Shown: positions 27,369-36,444, numbered from the stretch's first letter. The stretch is 64,000 bases of DNA from Azonexus sp. (GCA_031274715.1 JAISPT010000007.1:1-64000), one strand, 5' to 3'. Notes: generated by a model not told the origin, from the sequence alone. Numbers and translations: made by a program.

Positions 27369-29249
27369 TCAGGCAGCTCCCCGCGTGCCCGGCCGGGGTG
27401 ACCAGCGGGCGAGGGTGCCGCGTTGCATCGATTTGAGCTCGGTGCGGGTAAAGACATTCACCGAGACGTGGCGGGCGACGTAACGCTCCAGTACCAAACC
27501 GAGCAGATAAGGACTGATGCCGGAGAAATGCTCCTCGTCGACGGTCAATTCGACCTGCACCCCGCGCCCATAGACCAGCGGACCATTGCCGGGCAGGCGG
27601 CAGGTTATGGGTTGCGTTCGGCTACCGACGATGCCGGCGATTTGCTGCAACTGCGGGCGGTCGTCGGCGGCGACGAAGAGACGGAGCAAGTCGCGGATCG
27701 CCTGTCCGCCCTGGCGGGTATCGAGATCGGTCAGCGGCACATGGCTCAAGGCCAATTGACGGATCAGGCGCCAGGCAATTTCGCCGTCGGCTAGCGGCGC
27801 CCGGGGCGCCGAAGGCGGGCGGATCAAGCCGCAGGCGCGTACCGGCGCCGAATCGGGAATACGTAAATCGTCGCGGCCATTGCGCGGAGCAAGGAGCGGC
27901 AAATCGCGGTTGGTTGTCCAGGCCTGCACCGACAGGTAGTGGATGTCCTCGGCGAAAGGCGCCTCGTTCTGGTCGACCAAGGACAAAAAAACCTCCGTCC
28001 CGACATAAGGCGTGCGCGTGCCGTACTTGCGGGCCGTGCCGGAAAGGAGACGCCGTTCGCGGCGTACCGAAAAATATCGGCCGTAGTTGCCTTCGTCGTC
28101 GTTAAGCGTCTGGAACAGTGGACGGAAAACGGTTTCGGCGGTGGTCGAGGCGCGCTGGCCATACAGGGCATCGATCGAGAAGACTTCGAAATCGAGCGGC
28201 CGGCCTCGATCGGGCACCAAGTGGTATTCGGTAAGGCCGGGGCGGACTTCGACGCGATCGGTGCGCTTGGGAAAAAGATTGATGATCGGCGTGCAGAACA
28301 GCGCAAACTGATCGGCGTCGACATGCTCGGCGAGATGGCCCGGCGGACGATCGAGAAGCAGGACGATTTCGACTTCCTTGCCGTGGATGCGGCGCAAGCC
28401 GGGAGCCAGCCCGCGTAGCCCGAAAAAATAAAACCGGGAAGGGCAGGCGAAATATTCGTGCAGCAGGTTATGGCCGTGGAAAGTATTCCAGCGCACGGGC
28501 AGCAAGCATTCCTCCAAGCTCATACCGACTTGGGTGACGGCATCGCGGTTGACGACTGCCGGCGAATCGCCGAGTTTGCCGGGAACGCCGGTCAGCGTGG
28601 CGAGCGCGCCGGTATGGATGAGTTCCATCAAATGCGAAGCGATGCGCTCGTCGCCGCACAGATAAAAGGGAAGATCATCGAGCCCCTGCAAGTCCGCAAA
28701 ATTCCACTTGCCCCGGATACGCAAGCGTAAGCGCAGTGCCCCCCGAACCTGGGCATGCGGCGGCAAATAGCGTTCGAGGCCCGGAATATCGGGCGGCACG
28801 CCGGTTAAGCGGGCCTCGGCGATTTCCAGCGGCCACAGCGTCACTGGCTGGCCAGTGCGAAACTCGCAGGCTGTCTTCTCGCCGGCCGGCACCTGGGTCA
28901 ACAGCGCGCTGCCGCGAGGCATGACGAAACCGCGGCTGAAATCGGCCTCGTCGAAAGCCGGCTCCAGGCGCGCCACGGCCATCGACGGGGTTGGGGCGAC
29001 ATAATTGGGGTAAATCACCTCCAGCAAGCGCTGCGAAAACCGCGGAAACTCGGCGTCCAGCTTGATCTGCGTGCGTGCCGAAAGCAGGCAGAAAGCTTCG
29101 ATCAGGCGCTCTACGTAAGGGTCGGCCACCTCGATGCCTTGCATGCCCAGGCGGCGGGCGATCTTCGGATGGCGGCGCGAAAACTCCCCCGATATCTCGC
29201 GCATGAAAGTCAGTTCCTGGTTGTAATACTCAAGCAGCTTAGGGTCCAT
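27369..29249 (-). CDS. tssF: T6SS baseplate protein TssF
   Basis: TssF (VasA/ImpG) forms the TssE-F-G-K baseplate wedge on which the T6SS sheath assembles. The 626-residue product has the full family N-terminus (MDPKLLEYYNQELTFMREISGEFSRRHPKIARRLGM), FPRFSQRLLEVIYPNY, and the C-terminal GNGPLVYGRGVQVEL...SVNVFTRTELKSMQRG ending. Length is normal, so the gene is intact. It lies 3 bases after tssE. The expected next gene, tssG, is absent: an IS21 end begins 10 bases past the stop. Confidence 0.95.
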   Translation of the reverse strand: MDPKLLEYYNQELTFMREISGEFSRRHPKIARRLGMQGIEVADPYVERLIEAFCLLSARTQIKLDAEFPRFSQRLLEVIYPNYVAPTPSMAVARLEPAFDEADFSRGFVMPRGSALLTQVPAGEKTACEFRTGQPVTLWPLEIAEARLTGVPPDIPGLERYLPPHAQVRGALRLRLRIRGKWNFADLQGLDDLPFYLCGDERIASHLMELIHTGALATLTGVPGKLGDSPAVVNRDAVTQVGMSLEECLLPVRWNTFHGHNLLHEYFACPSRFYFFGLRGLAPGLRRIHGKEVEIVLLLDRPPGHLAEHVDADQFALFCTPIINLFPKRTDRVEVRPGLTEYHLVPDRGRPLDFEVFSIDALYGQRASTTAETVFRPLFQTLNDDEGNYGRYFSVRRERRLLSGTARKYGTRTPYVGTEVFLSLVDQNEAPFAEDIHYLSVQAWTTNRDLPLLAPRNGRDDLRIPDSAPVRACGLIRPPSAPRAPLADGEIAWRLIRQLALSHVPLTDLDTRQGGQAIRDLLRLFVAADDRPQLQQIAGIVGSRTQPITCRLPGNGPLVYGRGVQVELTVDEEHFSGISPYLLGLVLERYVARHVSVNVFTRTELKSMQRGTLARWSPRPGTRGAA

Positions 29250-29252
29250 CGA

Positions 29253-29771
29253 TTAACCTCGTAACTTGAATTGCAGGCGGCTGGTTTCCAGGTCCAGGCT
29301 GCTCTGCACCATGAATTCCGCCGGATAGGGGCGCATGTAGACCAGGCCCCGGATTTCGAAAAGCAGGACATTGTACTGATGCTCGCCGCCCGGAGGAGTC
29401 AGGGGAACGATTTGCAGCGACTCGGGCAGCAGGCGCGGCTCGAAGTCGAGAATGGCGCGCCGGATAATGCGGTCCACCTCCTCCCAGCGACGCGTGCCCA
29501 TGAATGTGCCAGCGAAAGGAGGAACGCCGTAATTGATCACCGAGGCGGCAGCCTCGGGGTAGAGCGCGCGATTGATCTCATCTTCCAGGCTGGTCGTATT
29601 GAGCAGCCAGGAAAGGTCGCGCTGGACCACTTCGCGCATCTGCGAGGCGCTCATGGCGTAATGCTCGGGTACTTCAATACCGGTCGTCGGCGCATTGTCC
29701 ACCAGGCGGTCGAGCAGCGTCGGCAACAAATGGGTGTTTGGCCGGCGAGGTTCGTTACTTCTGTTGCGCAT
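29253..29771 (-). CDS. tssE: T6SS baseplate protein TssE (gp25-like)
   Basis: TssE is the gp25-like wedge protein that starts sheath polymerisation. The 172-residue product contains LLPTLLDRLVDN near the N-terminus, a VVQRDLSWLLNT segment, the gp25 core VINYGVPPF and a C-terminal IRRAILDFEPRLLPESL...LLFEIRGLVYMRP typical of the family. It has a basic N-terminal extension (RNRSNEPRRPN). It is cotranscribed with tssF. The usual upstream genes tssB, tssC and hcp are not here; a beta-helix protein gene precedes it instead. Confidence 0.92.
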   Translation of the reverse strand: MRNRSNEPRRPNTHLLPTLLDRLVDNAPTTGIEVPEHYAMSASQMREVVQRDLSWLLNTTSLEDEINRALYPEAAASVINYGVPPFAGTFMGTRRWEEVDRIIRRAILDFEPRLLPESLQIVPLTPPGGEHQYNVLLFEIRGLVYMRPYPAEFMVQSSLDLETSRLQFKLRG

Positions 29772-29875
29772 TGCTATGCCTCCATTGCCGCTGGCAGGTC
29801 CGCTCGGCCTGCCGCCGAACGGTTCCGATACCCTGGAACGTTAAATCCTGCCTCGCGCATAACTCCCGATCCCAT

Positions 29876-31066
29876 TTATCGTTTTCCTCCAATAGGTTTG
29901 ATGTTCGAGCCGTCGAGTACATCGACCCGGCCGCCAAGGCGGGAGACGGGGGGTAAGTTGGTCTTGAACTCGGCCGCCTGAACTTTCGCTAGATCAAGCG
30001 TTCGACCGATCTGGGTGTCGTAGATCGCCAGCTTGCCGAAGCGGGAGTCGGCAAGTTTGAGGGTATCGAATTGGCACTTCTCGGAGCGCATCTCGCGGGT
30101 GTTGTGACCGATGGCACCGAAGGTTTTCGCGCGTACCCCGCGGAAGATGAAGGTATCAATATCGTAGTCCGCCGGCTTGGATTCACCCGCATAGCCGCCG
30201 CCGAAGGTAGCGCTGTACTCGGCTTCGCTGGAGAACACACAATTGTCGACCAGCACGTTCCTGAACGAACTGGCGGAGAAGCGGCTGCGCTTGGCTCCGG
30301 AGAACATACTGTTGCGGATAGTCAGCGAATTGTTATTGGAGTTACCGGCAATGAACTCTAAGTACCCCCCGCTCGCCTTTTCAATGACCATATCCCCCTG
30401 AATGCTCGTATTGGTCAGGTCTATGTGATCGAAGCTGCAATTACGCATCGTAAAGGTGTGCAAGGGGGCGCCATAGAAATCGAAGAGGCTGTAGAACTTG
30501 CTGTCCTGGAGGTCGACGGTGAGGCGGGCGTTCTTAGCGTCGTCTGCCTTGAGCGCGATGTTCTGCATCTCGCACTTGACCATGTGCAGCAGGGTGTAGG
30601 CGGGAAACTCCCAGTTGCGCGCCTTGCAGCGGATCAAGGTCAGGTCGCCGTTGCTGCCGAAAGACCCCCGGTGATTCGGGTCCGGGCTGTCGCCGATGAA
30701 CTCGCATTCCTCGCAGGTGACATTGACGCTACCGGGCGAACCGCCAATGATGCTCCGGCCGCCCGCCTTGCTGCGCAAGAAATACACATCGCGCATGACG
30801 CCGAAGCCGATGATGCCGGCAAAGCGGCAGCCCTCGAAACGGCAGCGGCTCATGGCATCGAGATCGAGGGTATAGCCGCTGGCAAAATCGCAGTCGATGA
30901 ACTCGATATTATCCCAGGCAATGTTCATGAACTTCTCGCTGCCGAAATGGGTATTGCGGATCACCAAGCGTTGATTCCCAGTTTCCCGCCGGCGCAGTTC
31001 TGGGTCGAGCAGATAGTTGTAAGTCTTGCCGAGCTTGGAAACGGACGTTTTACCGAAGAGATTCAT
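29876..31066 (-). CDS. beta-helix/pentapeptide-like protein in the T6SS cargo block
   Basis: A 396-residue protein without signal peptide or membrane segment. From about residue 35 to 350 it has repeating short strands with alternating F/C/L positions (IEFIDCDFASGYTLDLDAM, CRFEGCRFAGIIG, FTMRNCSFDHIDL, LTIRNSMFSGA, VLVDNCVFSS), as expected for a right-handed beta-helix or degenerate pentapeptide repeat. It lies between the metallophosphoesterase gene (68-base gap) and tssE. It could be a partner, chaperone or cognate immunity protein for that putative effector, or an effector itself. The function is not known. Confidence 0.65.
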   Translation of the reverse strand: MNLFGKTSVSKLGKTYNYLLDPELRRRETGNQRLVIRNTHFGSEKFMNIAWDNIEFIDCDFASGYTLDLDAMSRCRFEGCRFAGIIGFGVMRDVYFLRSKAGGRSIIGGSPGSVNVTCEECEFIGDSPDPNHRGSFGSNGDLTLIRCKARNWEFPAYTLLHMVKCEMQNIALKADDAKNARLTVDLQDSKFYSLFDFYGAPLHTFTMRNCSFDHIDLTNTSIQGDMVIEKASGGYLEFIAGNSNNNSLTIRNSMFSGAKRSRFSASSFRNVLVDNCVFSSEAEYSATFGGGYAGESKPADYDIDTFIFRGVRAKTFGAIGHNTREMRSEKCQFDTLKLADSRFGKLAIYDTQIGRTLDLAKVQAAEFKTNLPPVSRLGGRVDVLDGSNIKPIGGKR

Positions 31067-31134
31067 GATGTTGAATCAAAAAGCGTGAAGGGGAGTGGTG
31101 GTGGCAATGGCGAGCGGCCATTGGCGGCGGGAAG

Positions 31135-34100
31135 TCATGGCCTTCTATCCTGGAAAGGTCGGATGACCTTCTTGGGATCGGGATACTCCAATCCTCCCTC
31201 CTTCTTCTTCTCCCCATAATGCTTATGCCAGAACGCCCAATCCGGCACTTCCCCGAACTCACCCTGCCGGCGTTGGAAGAAGGGGGCGTCGCGGGGTCCC
31301 TGGCGCATCGGGAAATAGAAAAACCCTATCTCCACCGGGAAAAACCACGGGTCGCTGCAATTCATGTCCTTCACCCAAGCCTGGTCGGCCGATTTCGTCG
31401 GCGCCTTTAGCCCGACCTCACAAAAAGCTTGCCGCAACGGGCGCATCCGGCCGCTTGTCGGCGCCAGGCCAGCGATGCGTTGGCAGTCCTCCTCGCCGAA
31501 ACTTACCGTCGCCACGCCGGAACCGTTGGCCTGCTCCTTGAAATGGCCGAGGCTCAAGGGGATGCGGTGCCAGGTTTTGGCGGTCGTGGGAGTGGTGGTC
31601 TTTTTGTCGTCATCCGCTTCCTTCGCCTCAAACACCCAAAGCGTCAGACTCGTGATGCAGTCGAGCACCTGAAACGCTCGGCCCAGTGTCAAAGTGAATT
31701 CCTTGGGCCATTGCCCGAGCGGGCGCGGCAGGATGGTTTCCTTGGCCTCGAAGGCGAAGCGGTAATCCGAGGAAGCGGGCGGCCGGTCCTTCGGCTCGCC
31801 CGGTCTCATCAGCATCAGGTAATCGAGCGCCACGCACAGGCGCGGGCGGCCGGACTCGATGCCGGTGCCGGCATCGGTGGTGCTGACGATCTGTTTCACC
31901 TGCCGGTTGCCGAGATCGATCAACGAGCCGCTGGGCGGGCGCAGGGTCCAGCCGCGCATTTCGTCATTGACGTTCTGGATGCCGATCGGCCCGCCGCAAC
32001 TGGAGACCACCAGCGCCGTCGATCCAGCCACAGGCGTATAAGTCCGCGTCTCATTGTGCAAGCCGGGATCGACCGGCGCGGTTCGTGCCCGCACCGCATC
32101 GTCGCGCTCGGCCTCGACCTGATACACCGCCGAACGATGGCTATGGCCGGATATGTGCCAATCCACCCCCGGCCGGGCCAGAATCCCATCCCTGAAAAAC
32201 CGGTCGAGCTTGATTTCGCAGGTGCCGTTGTTGAAAGCGTTGAATCCGGGCACACGCTTCTGCCGCCCGCTAGCCGAATCGTACAGGCCGAAGAGGGACC
32301 GGCCGGAGCCGACATCGAGGGCCTGGGAGACTTTCTCCTCCCCCTCGCTGCCAAAATTGACCAGCGTGAAATGACTGGCGGCGACTAATTGCGCCCCGCT
32401 TTTCTTCTTGGCCGCTACGGTGGTGGCGAGCAGGGCCAGTTGGCTATCGGTGAAGCTGCCCTTGGCGCGCGGCAGGGGGCCGGTGCCTTGAACATCGCGG
32501 CTGCGCCCGGCCGGCGAGGTGGCTTCGAGCGGGTTCTTGTAATTCTCCTCCTCGCCCCAGGCCAGCCCGAGCAGCAGGGCGAACGGCTGTGGCTGCTCGG
32601 CATCCGGCTCGGCTCCGAGGGCCAGAACGAAGTTGTCCAGCGGGGAGAGCAGCACGGCCAGCCAATCGTAGCGGTCGGGCGTGAAGTTATTGCCGGTATG
32701 GATCTGCCCATAGGTCGGGCCATAGGCCAGGGTGGCCTCATAGACGGTCAGATTGTGATCGGCGGCGATACCCTCGTTGGCCCTGCCCTTGATCCAGGCG
32801 CTGGCTTCTTCGAGCTTGGCGCGGTGTGTGTCCCCCGAACCCTGGGGCCAGGCGTCCTCCTTGAGGTCCAGGTTGAAGGCCCAGCCATTCCCTGCTTCGA
32901 CCCGTGGGCTGATGCCATACGGCATGGCGTAGGCGTCGTGATTGCCGCTGGTGACGAAGACGGGCAGACCGCGCTCGACGGTGCAATCGCGGATCAGGCT
33001 GTAGACCAGCACGTCGTCGATGCCGGTACGGTAGGTATTGTCGTTGCGGTTGAGATGGGCCAGGAGGTTGAAGGCTTTCCACTGTTCGCCGGGGGTGGTG
33101 TCATTGGGATTCTTGGCGGTGAAGGGGGCGGGATCGATATTGCGGTGAAAGTCGATGAGATCGCCGGTGAATACCAGAAAGTCCGCCTTCTCGTCCTTCA
33201 TTTTGTCGATCAGCGCATTGAGATGGGCCAGGGCGTGACACATCTTGTGCCAGCCGTGCGGCTTGGCCAGATCGCCGGCGGTTTCTTCCAGTGCGGGCGG
33301 TAGGCAGGTGGCGACGGCCTGGCGCAGGGCGAGGTGGCGGGCATTGACATGCACGTCGGTCAGGTGGCCGATGCGCGGTGGGGTGTCCACTGCCCGCCGC
33401 ATGACCGGGTGCCAGACGGCGACATGGCGGCCGGACTGATGGGCGATTTGGCCGGCCTGCTTGGCGGCGGCTTCCTTGACCTGGTATTCCTCCAGCCGGC
33501 AGTTGCCCAGATTGGCCAAGTCGATGGGATTGAGATCGGCTTGCCCGGCGCGGCGCTGGAGAAAGCGGGCGAAGAAGAGGTCGGCGCTATGGACACACTC
33601 GCTTTTCTGCCACGGGCCGAGCTTTCCGTTGAGGGGGGCGTACCAGGCAAAACTCAACCGGCTGTCGGCGGTGATCTTCTCTGACAGTTTGTCGAGGTCA
33701 AGCTCGACCTCATAGACGGCGCTGCCGTCCAGTTCCTTGGCGTAAGCCTGGGCAATGTGCGGGGAGATCGTGGCGAAGGGCCGGCCGTGCCGGTCATGCA
33801 GGCGCTGGCCGGTCCCGAAGATGCCGCATTTCCAGACGCGGATGGCTTCCTTGGCAAGCGGGCAGTCCTCGCCGTCGCCATAGAGGCCGTCGTCGAGAGA
33901 AATTTCGTCCGGATAGGTCGGCTTGTCCTTCTCCATCCCGACCAGACGCAGGTGGTGGTTGATGTAGTAGTAGGCGCAGGGGGCGGGCAGGTTGGCAGGA
34001 ATCTTCGGCGCCGGCGTCAGGTGCGATGGTGCGGGGTTGGCCTGGGCGGCAACGGTGGCGCGGGCCATTCGGCCCGCCGCCCCGATGCCGAATTTGGATT

Positions 34101-34305
34101 CGGAATAGGGAATGGCGATGTAAAGGCTGCATTTCTTTTGCTTGGATGCAAGCAGCAGCGGCGCGCCGAGACTGGGGTAGAGAATGACGCCGATCAAGGA
34201 TGACGGAGGCAGACAGTCGGTGAGGGCGCTCGGGGGCGGCTGATCGCAGCCGGCCAGTCGGTGGACGACTTCAATCGGATCGTTGCTGTATTCGGCTTGC
34301 GTCAT
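31135..34305 (-). CDS. large calcineurin-like metallophosphoesterase, candidate T6SS effector
   Basis: A 1056-residue protein with a complete metallophosphoesterase site: Asp317 and His319 (HLTDVH), Gly-Asp 381-382 (FTGDLID), GNHD 454-457, His645 (ASHF) and GHSH 720-723. So the catalytic domain runs about 310-740, long because of inserts. About 300 N-terminal residues and about 310 C-terminal residues have no recognised family. There is no Sec signal and no membrane helix. Position between a Tle1-type lipase and tssE, on the T6SS strand, suggests secreted cargo. Substrate unknown: nucleotides, phospholipids or nucleic acid are all possible. Its ATG overlaps the stop of a 51-codon ORF. Confidence 0.75.
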   Translation of the reverse strand: MTQAEYSNDPIEVVHRLAGCDQPPPSALTDCLPPSSLIGVILYPSLGAPLLLASKQKKCSLYIAIPYSESKFGIGAAGRMARATVAAQANPAPSHLTPAPKIPANLPAPCAYYYINHHLRLVGMEKDKPTYPDEISLDDGLYGDGEDCPLAKEAIRVWKCGIFGTGQRLHDRHGRPFATISPHIAQAYAKELDGSAVYEVELDLDKLSEKITADSRLSFAWYAPLNGKLGPWQKSECVHSADLFFARFLQRRAGQADLNPIDLANLGNCRLEEYQVKEAAAKQAGQIAHQSGRHVAVWHPVMRRAVDTPPRIGHLTDVHVNARHLALRQAVATCLPPALEETAGDLAKPHGWHKMCHALAHLNALIDKMKDEKADFLVFTGDLIDFHRNIDPAPFTAKNPNDTTPGEQWKAFNLLAHLNRNDNTYRTGIDDVLVYSLIRDCTVERGLPVFVTSGNHDAYAMPYGISPRVEAGNGWAFNLDLKEDAWPQGSGDTHRAKLEEASAWIKGRANEGIAADHNLTVYEATLAYGPTYGQIHTGNNFTPDRYDWLAVLLSPLDNFVLALGAEPDAEQPQPFALLLGLAWGEEENYKNPLEATSPAGRSRDVQGTGPLPRAKGSFTDSQLALLATTVAAKKKSGAQLVAASHFTLVNFGSEGEEKVSQALDVGSGRSLFGLYDSASGRQKRVPGFNAFNNGTCEIKLDRFFRDGILARPGVDWHISGHSHRSAVYQVEAERDDAVRARTAPVDPGLHNETRTYTPVAGSTALVVSSCGGPIGIQNVNDEMRGWTLRPPSGSLIDLGNRQVKQIVSTTDAGTGIESGRPRLCVALDYLMLMRPGEPKDRPPASSDYRFAFEAKETILPRPLGQWPKEFTLTLGRAFQVLDCITSLTLWVFEAKEADDDKKTTTPTTAKTWHRIPLSLGHFKEQANGSGVATVSFGEEDCQRIAGLAPTSGRMRPLRQAFCEVGLKAPTKSADQAWVKDMNCSDPWFFPVEIGFFYFPMRQGPRDAPFFQRRQGEFGEVPDWAFWHKHYGEKKKEGGLEYPDPKKVIRPFQDRRP

Positions 34306-34457
34306 GCGGTTTTTCCACGCGGGGTGGGGGCAAGAGGATGGGCGATGCGGGCACGGCTTTGTTCGGCCAGCACTAGGCAGTGCTGGCCGTCACGATATTT
34401 GAACCACCAGGCGAGCGGGATGCGAGCGTCGGTTGCGAGGGCGATGAGTGTGAGCAT
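34302..34457 (-). CDS. 51-residue ORF coupled to the metallophosphoesterase
   Basis: A short ORF reading MLTLIALATDARIPLAWWFKY...LAEQSRARIAHPL, with its TGA overlapping the ATG of the next gene (ATGA, 34305-34302). The composition looks coding: a hydrophobic start, an amphipathic middle. An 11-bp perfect hairpin (34364-34374 with 34379-34389) lies inside it. It may be an adaptor, a leader for translational control, or a small cognate factor. No family is known to me and the ribosome site is weak. Confidence 0.5.
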   Translation of the reverse strand: MLTLIALATDARIPLAWWFKYRDGQHCLVLAEQSRARIAHPLAPTPRGKTA

Positions 34458-34480
34458 TCAGGTTATCGAAACGGTGACCT

Positions 34481-35872
34481 TTACCCGGCGGGTTGCAGCC
34501 TCGTTCGCAGCTGGTAGTAAGCCGCGTTGGAAATATCCGTTTGCAGGGTGCCGCCAGTCATCGAGAAATGCTCGAACGAGTCGTGCACATAGTTCTCGAA
34601 AAAATGCTCGACGGGAGCAGCAACCGCCCCGCGCTTGGGCGGAAAATTCGCACCGCTGCCTCGTCCTTCGGGGGTTCGCGCCAGACACGTCAGCAAATGC
34701 CGCATGACCTGGAACTCTTTCTCGCGTTTCTTGTTGCCCTGATAGGCTTTGCGTTTCTGCTCCACATCCTCGACGGCCAGACCGGCGTCGATCCAGCGCC
34801 AGTATTGATCCATATGCACCTGGAAATGCTGGACGACATTTCCCGACGGGCCGACGGCGGCCATGTAATGGTTCAGCGCCTGAATGACGGACTGGGGAAC
34901 GTCGAAGGAGGGCCGGTATAGCACTTCCCAGTTTTTTTGTCCTTTCATTTCCCCCAGTGAGCGCATTTTTAGGCCGGTACTACGAGCTTCGTCGAGCATT
35001 TGCAACAACGCGATTCTGGCCAGTTGATTGGAGCGGCCCTGTTCCTCTGGTGCGTAGCCGCCGCCCACGTCGGCATGCGCGCCGGGATAAACGACGCATT
35101 TGTGATGGCTGTTCACCTCCGTCAGCGGAAACGCCGCCCGCAGTTCATGCGCGGCGACGATATGCGTGCACTTTTCGACGAATGGCGGCACCTTGGTCTT
35201 GATGGTTTCCGGCTTCTTGTTGGTACCGGCCCCGCCGACGGATTCGACCGTATCGAACACCCCCAGGAACTTCACGTTGAGCGGCAGGCCGTCGTACACC
35301 AGTTTCAAACCCGCCTTCTTGACCTTGCTGTGCGCCGGCAGCCAGTGCAGGAAGGCCCGCGCTTCGGTCGCGCCACGGGAAAAACCGAAGACGGCGAGGT
35401 TGATTTCGTCAACTTTCCGTAGAGCCCGCCAATCTTCAACGGTTTTGGTGAAATCAAAAACGGCCTTCTCAAGCCGCTCGGTAATTCCGTCGGCAAAACC
35501 TTTGCCGAGCCATCGATTGTCCGATTCTTCGTAACCTTCTATTTTTAACGGTCGATTTCCAGTTGCCGTAGGGATCATTCGCTCCTCGTACCGCTCTCGG
35601 AAACTGAACTTCCGGCCCAGCCCTTCATAATAGAGGCGAATAATGCCTTTCTTCGGGTCGTCTAAATGAGCGTGGAATAGAGCAGCCACGTTGGAGTGGC
35701 ATTTCGGGAAATCCTTCTCCCGGTGGTTGCCGGTACCATCAAAGAACAGGCTGATCCAGAGCTTGACATGGCAAACGGGACATGCCGGCGAATTGGGGTC
35801 ACGAGTAATTTCTCTAGCACGCTTGACCATGTTTTCGACGGCTTGAACTTTCGGTGCGATTGCATCAGCCAT
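34481..35872 (-). CDS. Tle1-family (DUF2235) T6SS phospholipase effector
   Basis: A 463-residue alpha/beta hydrolase of the DUF2235 type, the family of T6SS lipase effectors Tle1 that cleave phospholipids of target cells. FFDGTGN (43-49), the nucleophile motif GFSRG with Ser165, VFDTVES, AAHELRAAFPLTEV and YPGAHADVGGGY give the expected Ser, Asp and His residues. It starts two bases after the stop of a DUF3304 lipoprotein gene, a typical Tle1-immunity order with coupled translation. An N-terminal CPVCH pair is present. There is no signal peptide, as expected for VgrG-loaded cargo. Confidence 0.88.
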   Translation of the reverse strand: MADAIAPKVQAVENMVKRAREITRDPNSPACPVCHVKLWISLFFDGTGNHREKDFPKCHSNVAALFHAHLDDPKKGIIRLYYEGLGRKFSFRERYEERMIPTATGNRPLKIEGYEESDNRWLGKGFADGITERLEKAVFDFTKTVEDWRALRKVDEINLAVFGFSRGATEARAFLHWLPAHSKVKKAGLKLVYDGLPLNVKFLGVFDTVESVGGAGTNKKPETIKTKVPPFVEKCTHIVAAHELRAAFPLTEVNSHHKCVVYPGAHADVGGGYAPEEQGRSNQLARIALLQMLDEARSTGLKMRSLGEMKGQKNWEVLYRPSFDVPQSVIQALNHYMAAVGPSGNVVQHFQVHMDQYWRWIDAGLAVEDVEQKRKAYQGNKKREKEFQVMRHLLTCLARTPEGRGSGANFPPKRGAVAAPVEHFFENYVHDSFEHFSMTGGTLQTDISNAAYYQLRTRLQPAG

Positions 35873-35874
35873 GA

Positions 35875-36384
35875 CTATTTGACTCCATCCGTTCGTTCCA
35901 AAGGTCCGTCGTTCATTGGGCCAGAGTAAGTTTTTGAAGGTTTAATCCCAAGCTCTTTAAAACGGCTTTCCATCAGGTCTTTTCTAGGCCAAGTGTGAAC
36001 AGAGCGTACTTCCATCACCACCTTCTGCCCCGGCAAGATATGCACAACGCCGTAATGCGCTAGATCAGGCCACCATTTTTCTATGGTAGCGATGGTTTTG
36101 TATTCTGACTTATCCCAAAGGGTTACTTCTACATTTGCAGTCTGGCTATTCTCTGATAGATCAAAACAGCACATTCCAGAGCCGCCTCCTACTTCTCCAT
36201 TTGGCACTTCATCAAGTCCTGCGGCAACCTCTTTTCCATTTACTCTTACAAAAGCAATTGTTTCATTTGAGTAGTTATAAACGATCCCGGTTAGACTGAC
36301 AGTTTCTGGTTCTCTGGCTGAACAGGCAGTTACCCCAATCAGTATGGCGATCAATAATGCCAAGCCCCTGAATTCCATTTTCAT
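35875..36384 (-). CDS. DUF3304-type lipoprotein, probable Tle1 immunity protein
   Basis: A 169-residue lipoprotein: signal (FRGLALLIAILIGVTAC) with lipobox VTAC and Cys21 followed by Ser, then a beta-rich periplasmic domain with the DUF3304 pattern (YNYSNETIAFVRVNG...GGGSGMCCFDL). Such lipoproteins sit beside Tle1 lipases and block them in the periplasm. AT-richer than the lipase, as cargo and immunity genes often are. ATG 36384 or 36378 may be the start. Coupled to the lipase gene by a two-base gap. Confidence 0.8.
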   Translation of the reverse strand: MKMEFRGLALLIAILIGVTACSAREPETVSLTGIVYNYSNETIAFVRVNGKEVAAGLDEVPNGEVGGGSGMCCFDLSENSQTANVEVTLWDKSEYKTIATIEKWWPDLAHYGVVHILPGQKVVMEVRSVHTWPRKDLMESRFKELGIKPSKTYSGPMNDGPLERTDGVK

Positions 36385-36444
36385 GGTTATTGCCTTCCGT
36401 CGCTTGAATTAACTGGCACTCTTTGGCGCATCCAGGTTGGATTT

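Noticed and set aside
34364..34389. Perfect hairpin read as a terminator before the phosphoesterase gene
   Set aside because: No T run follows on the minus strand, and a coding ORF runs through it; kept only as a note on the 51-codon ORF.
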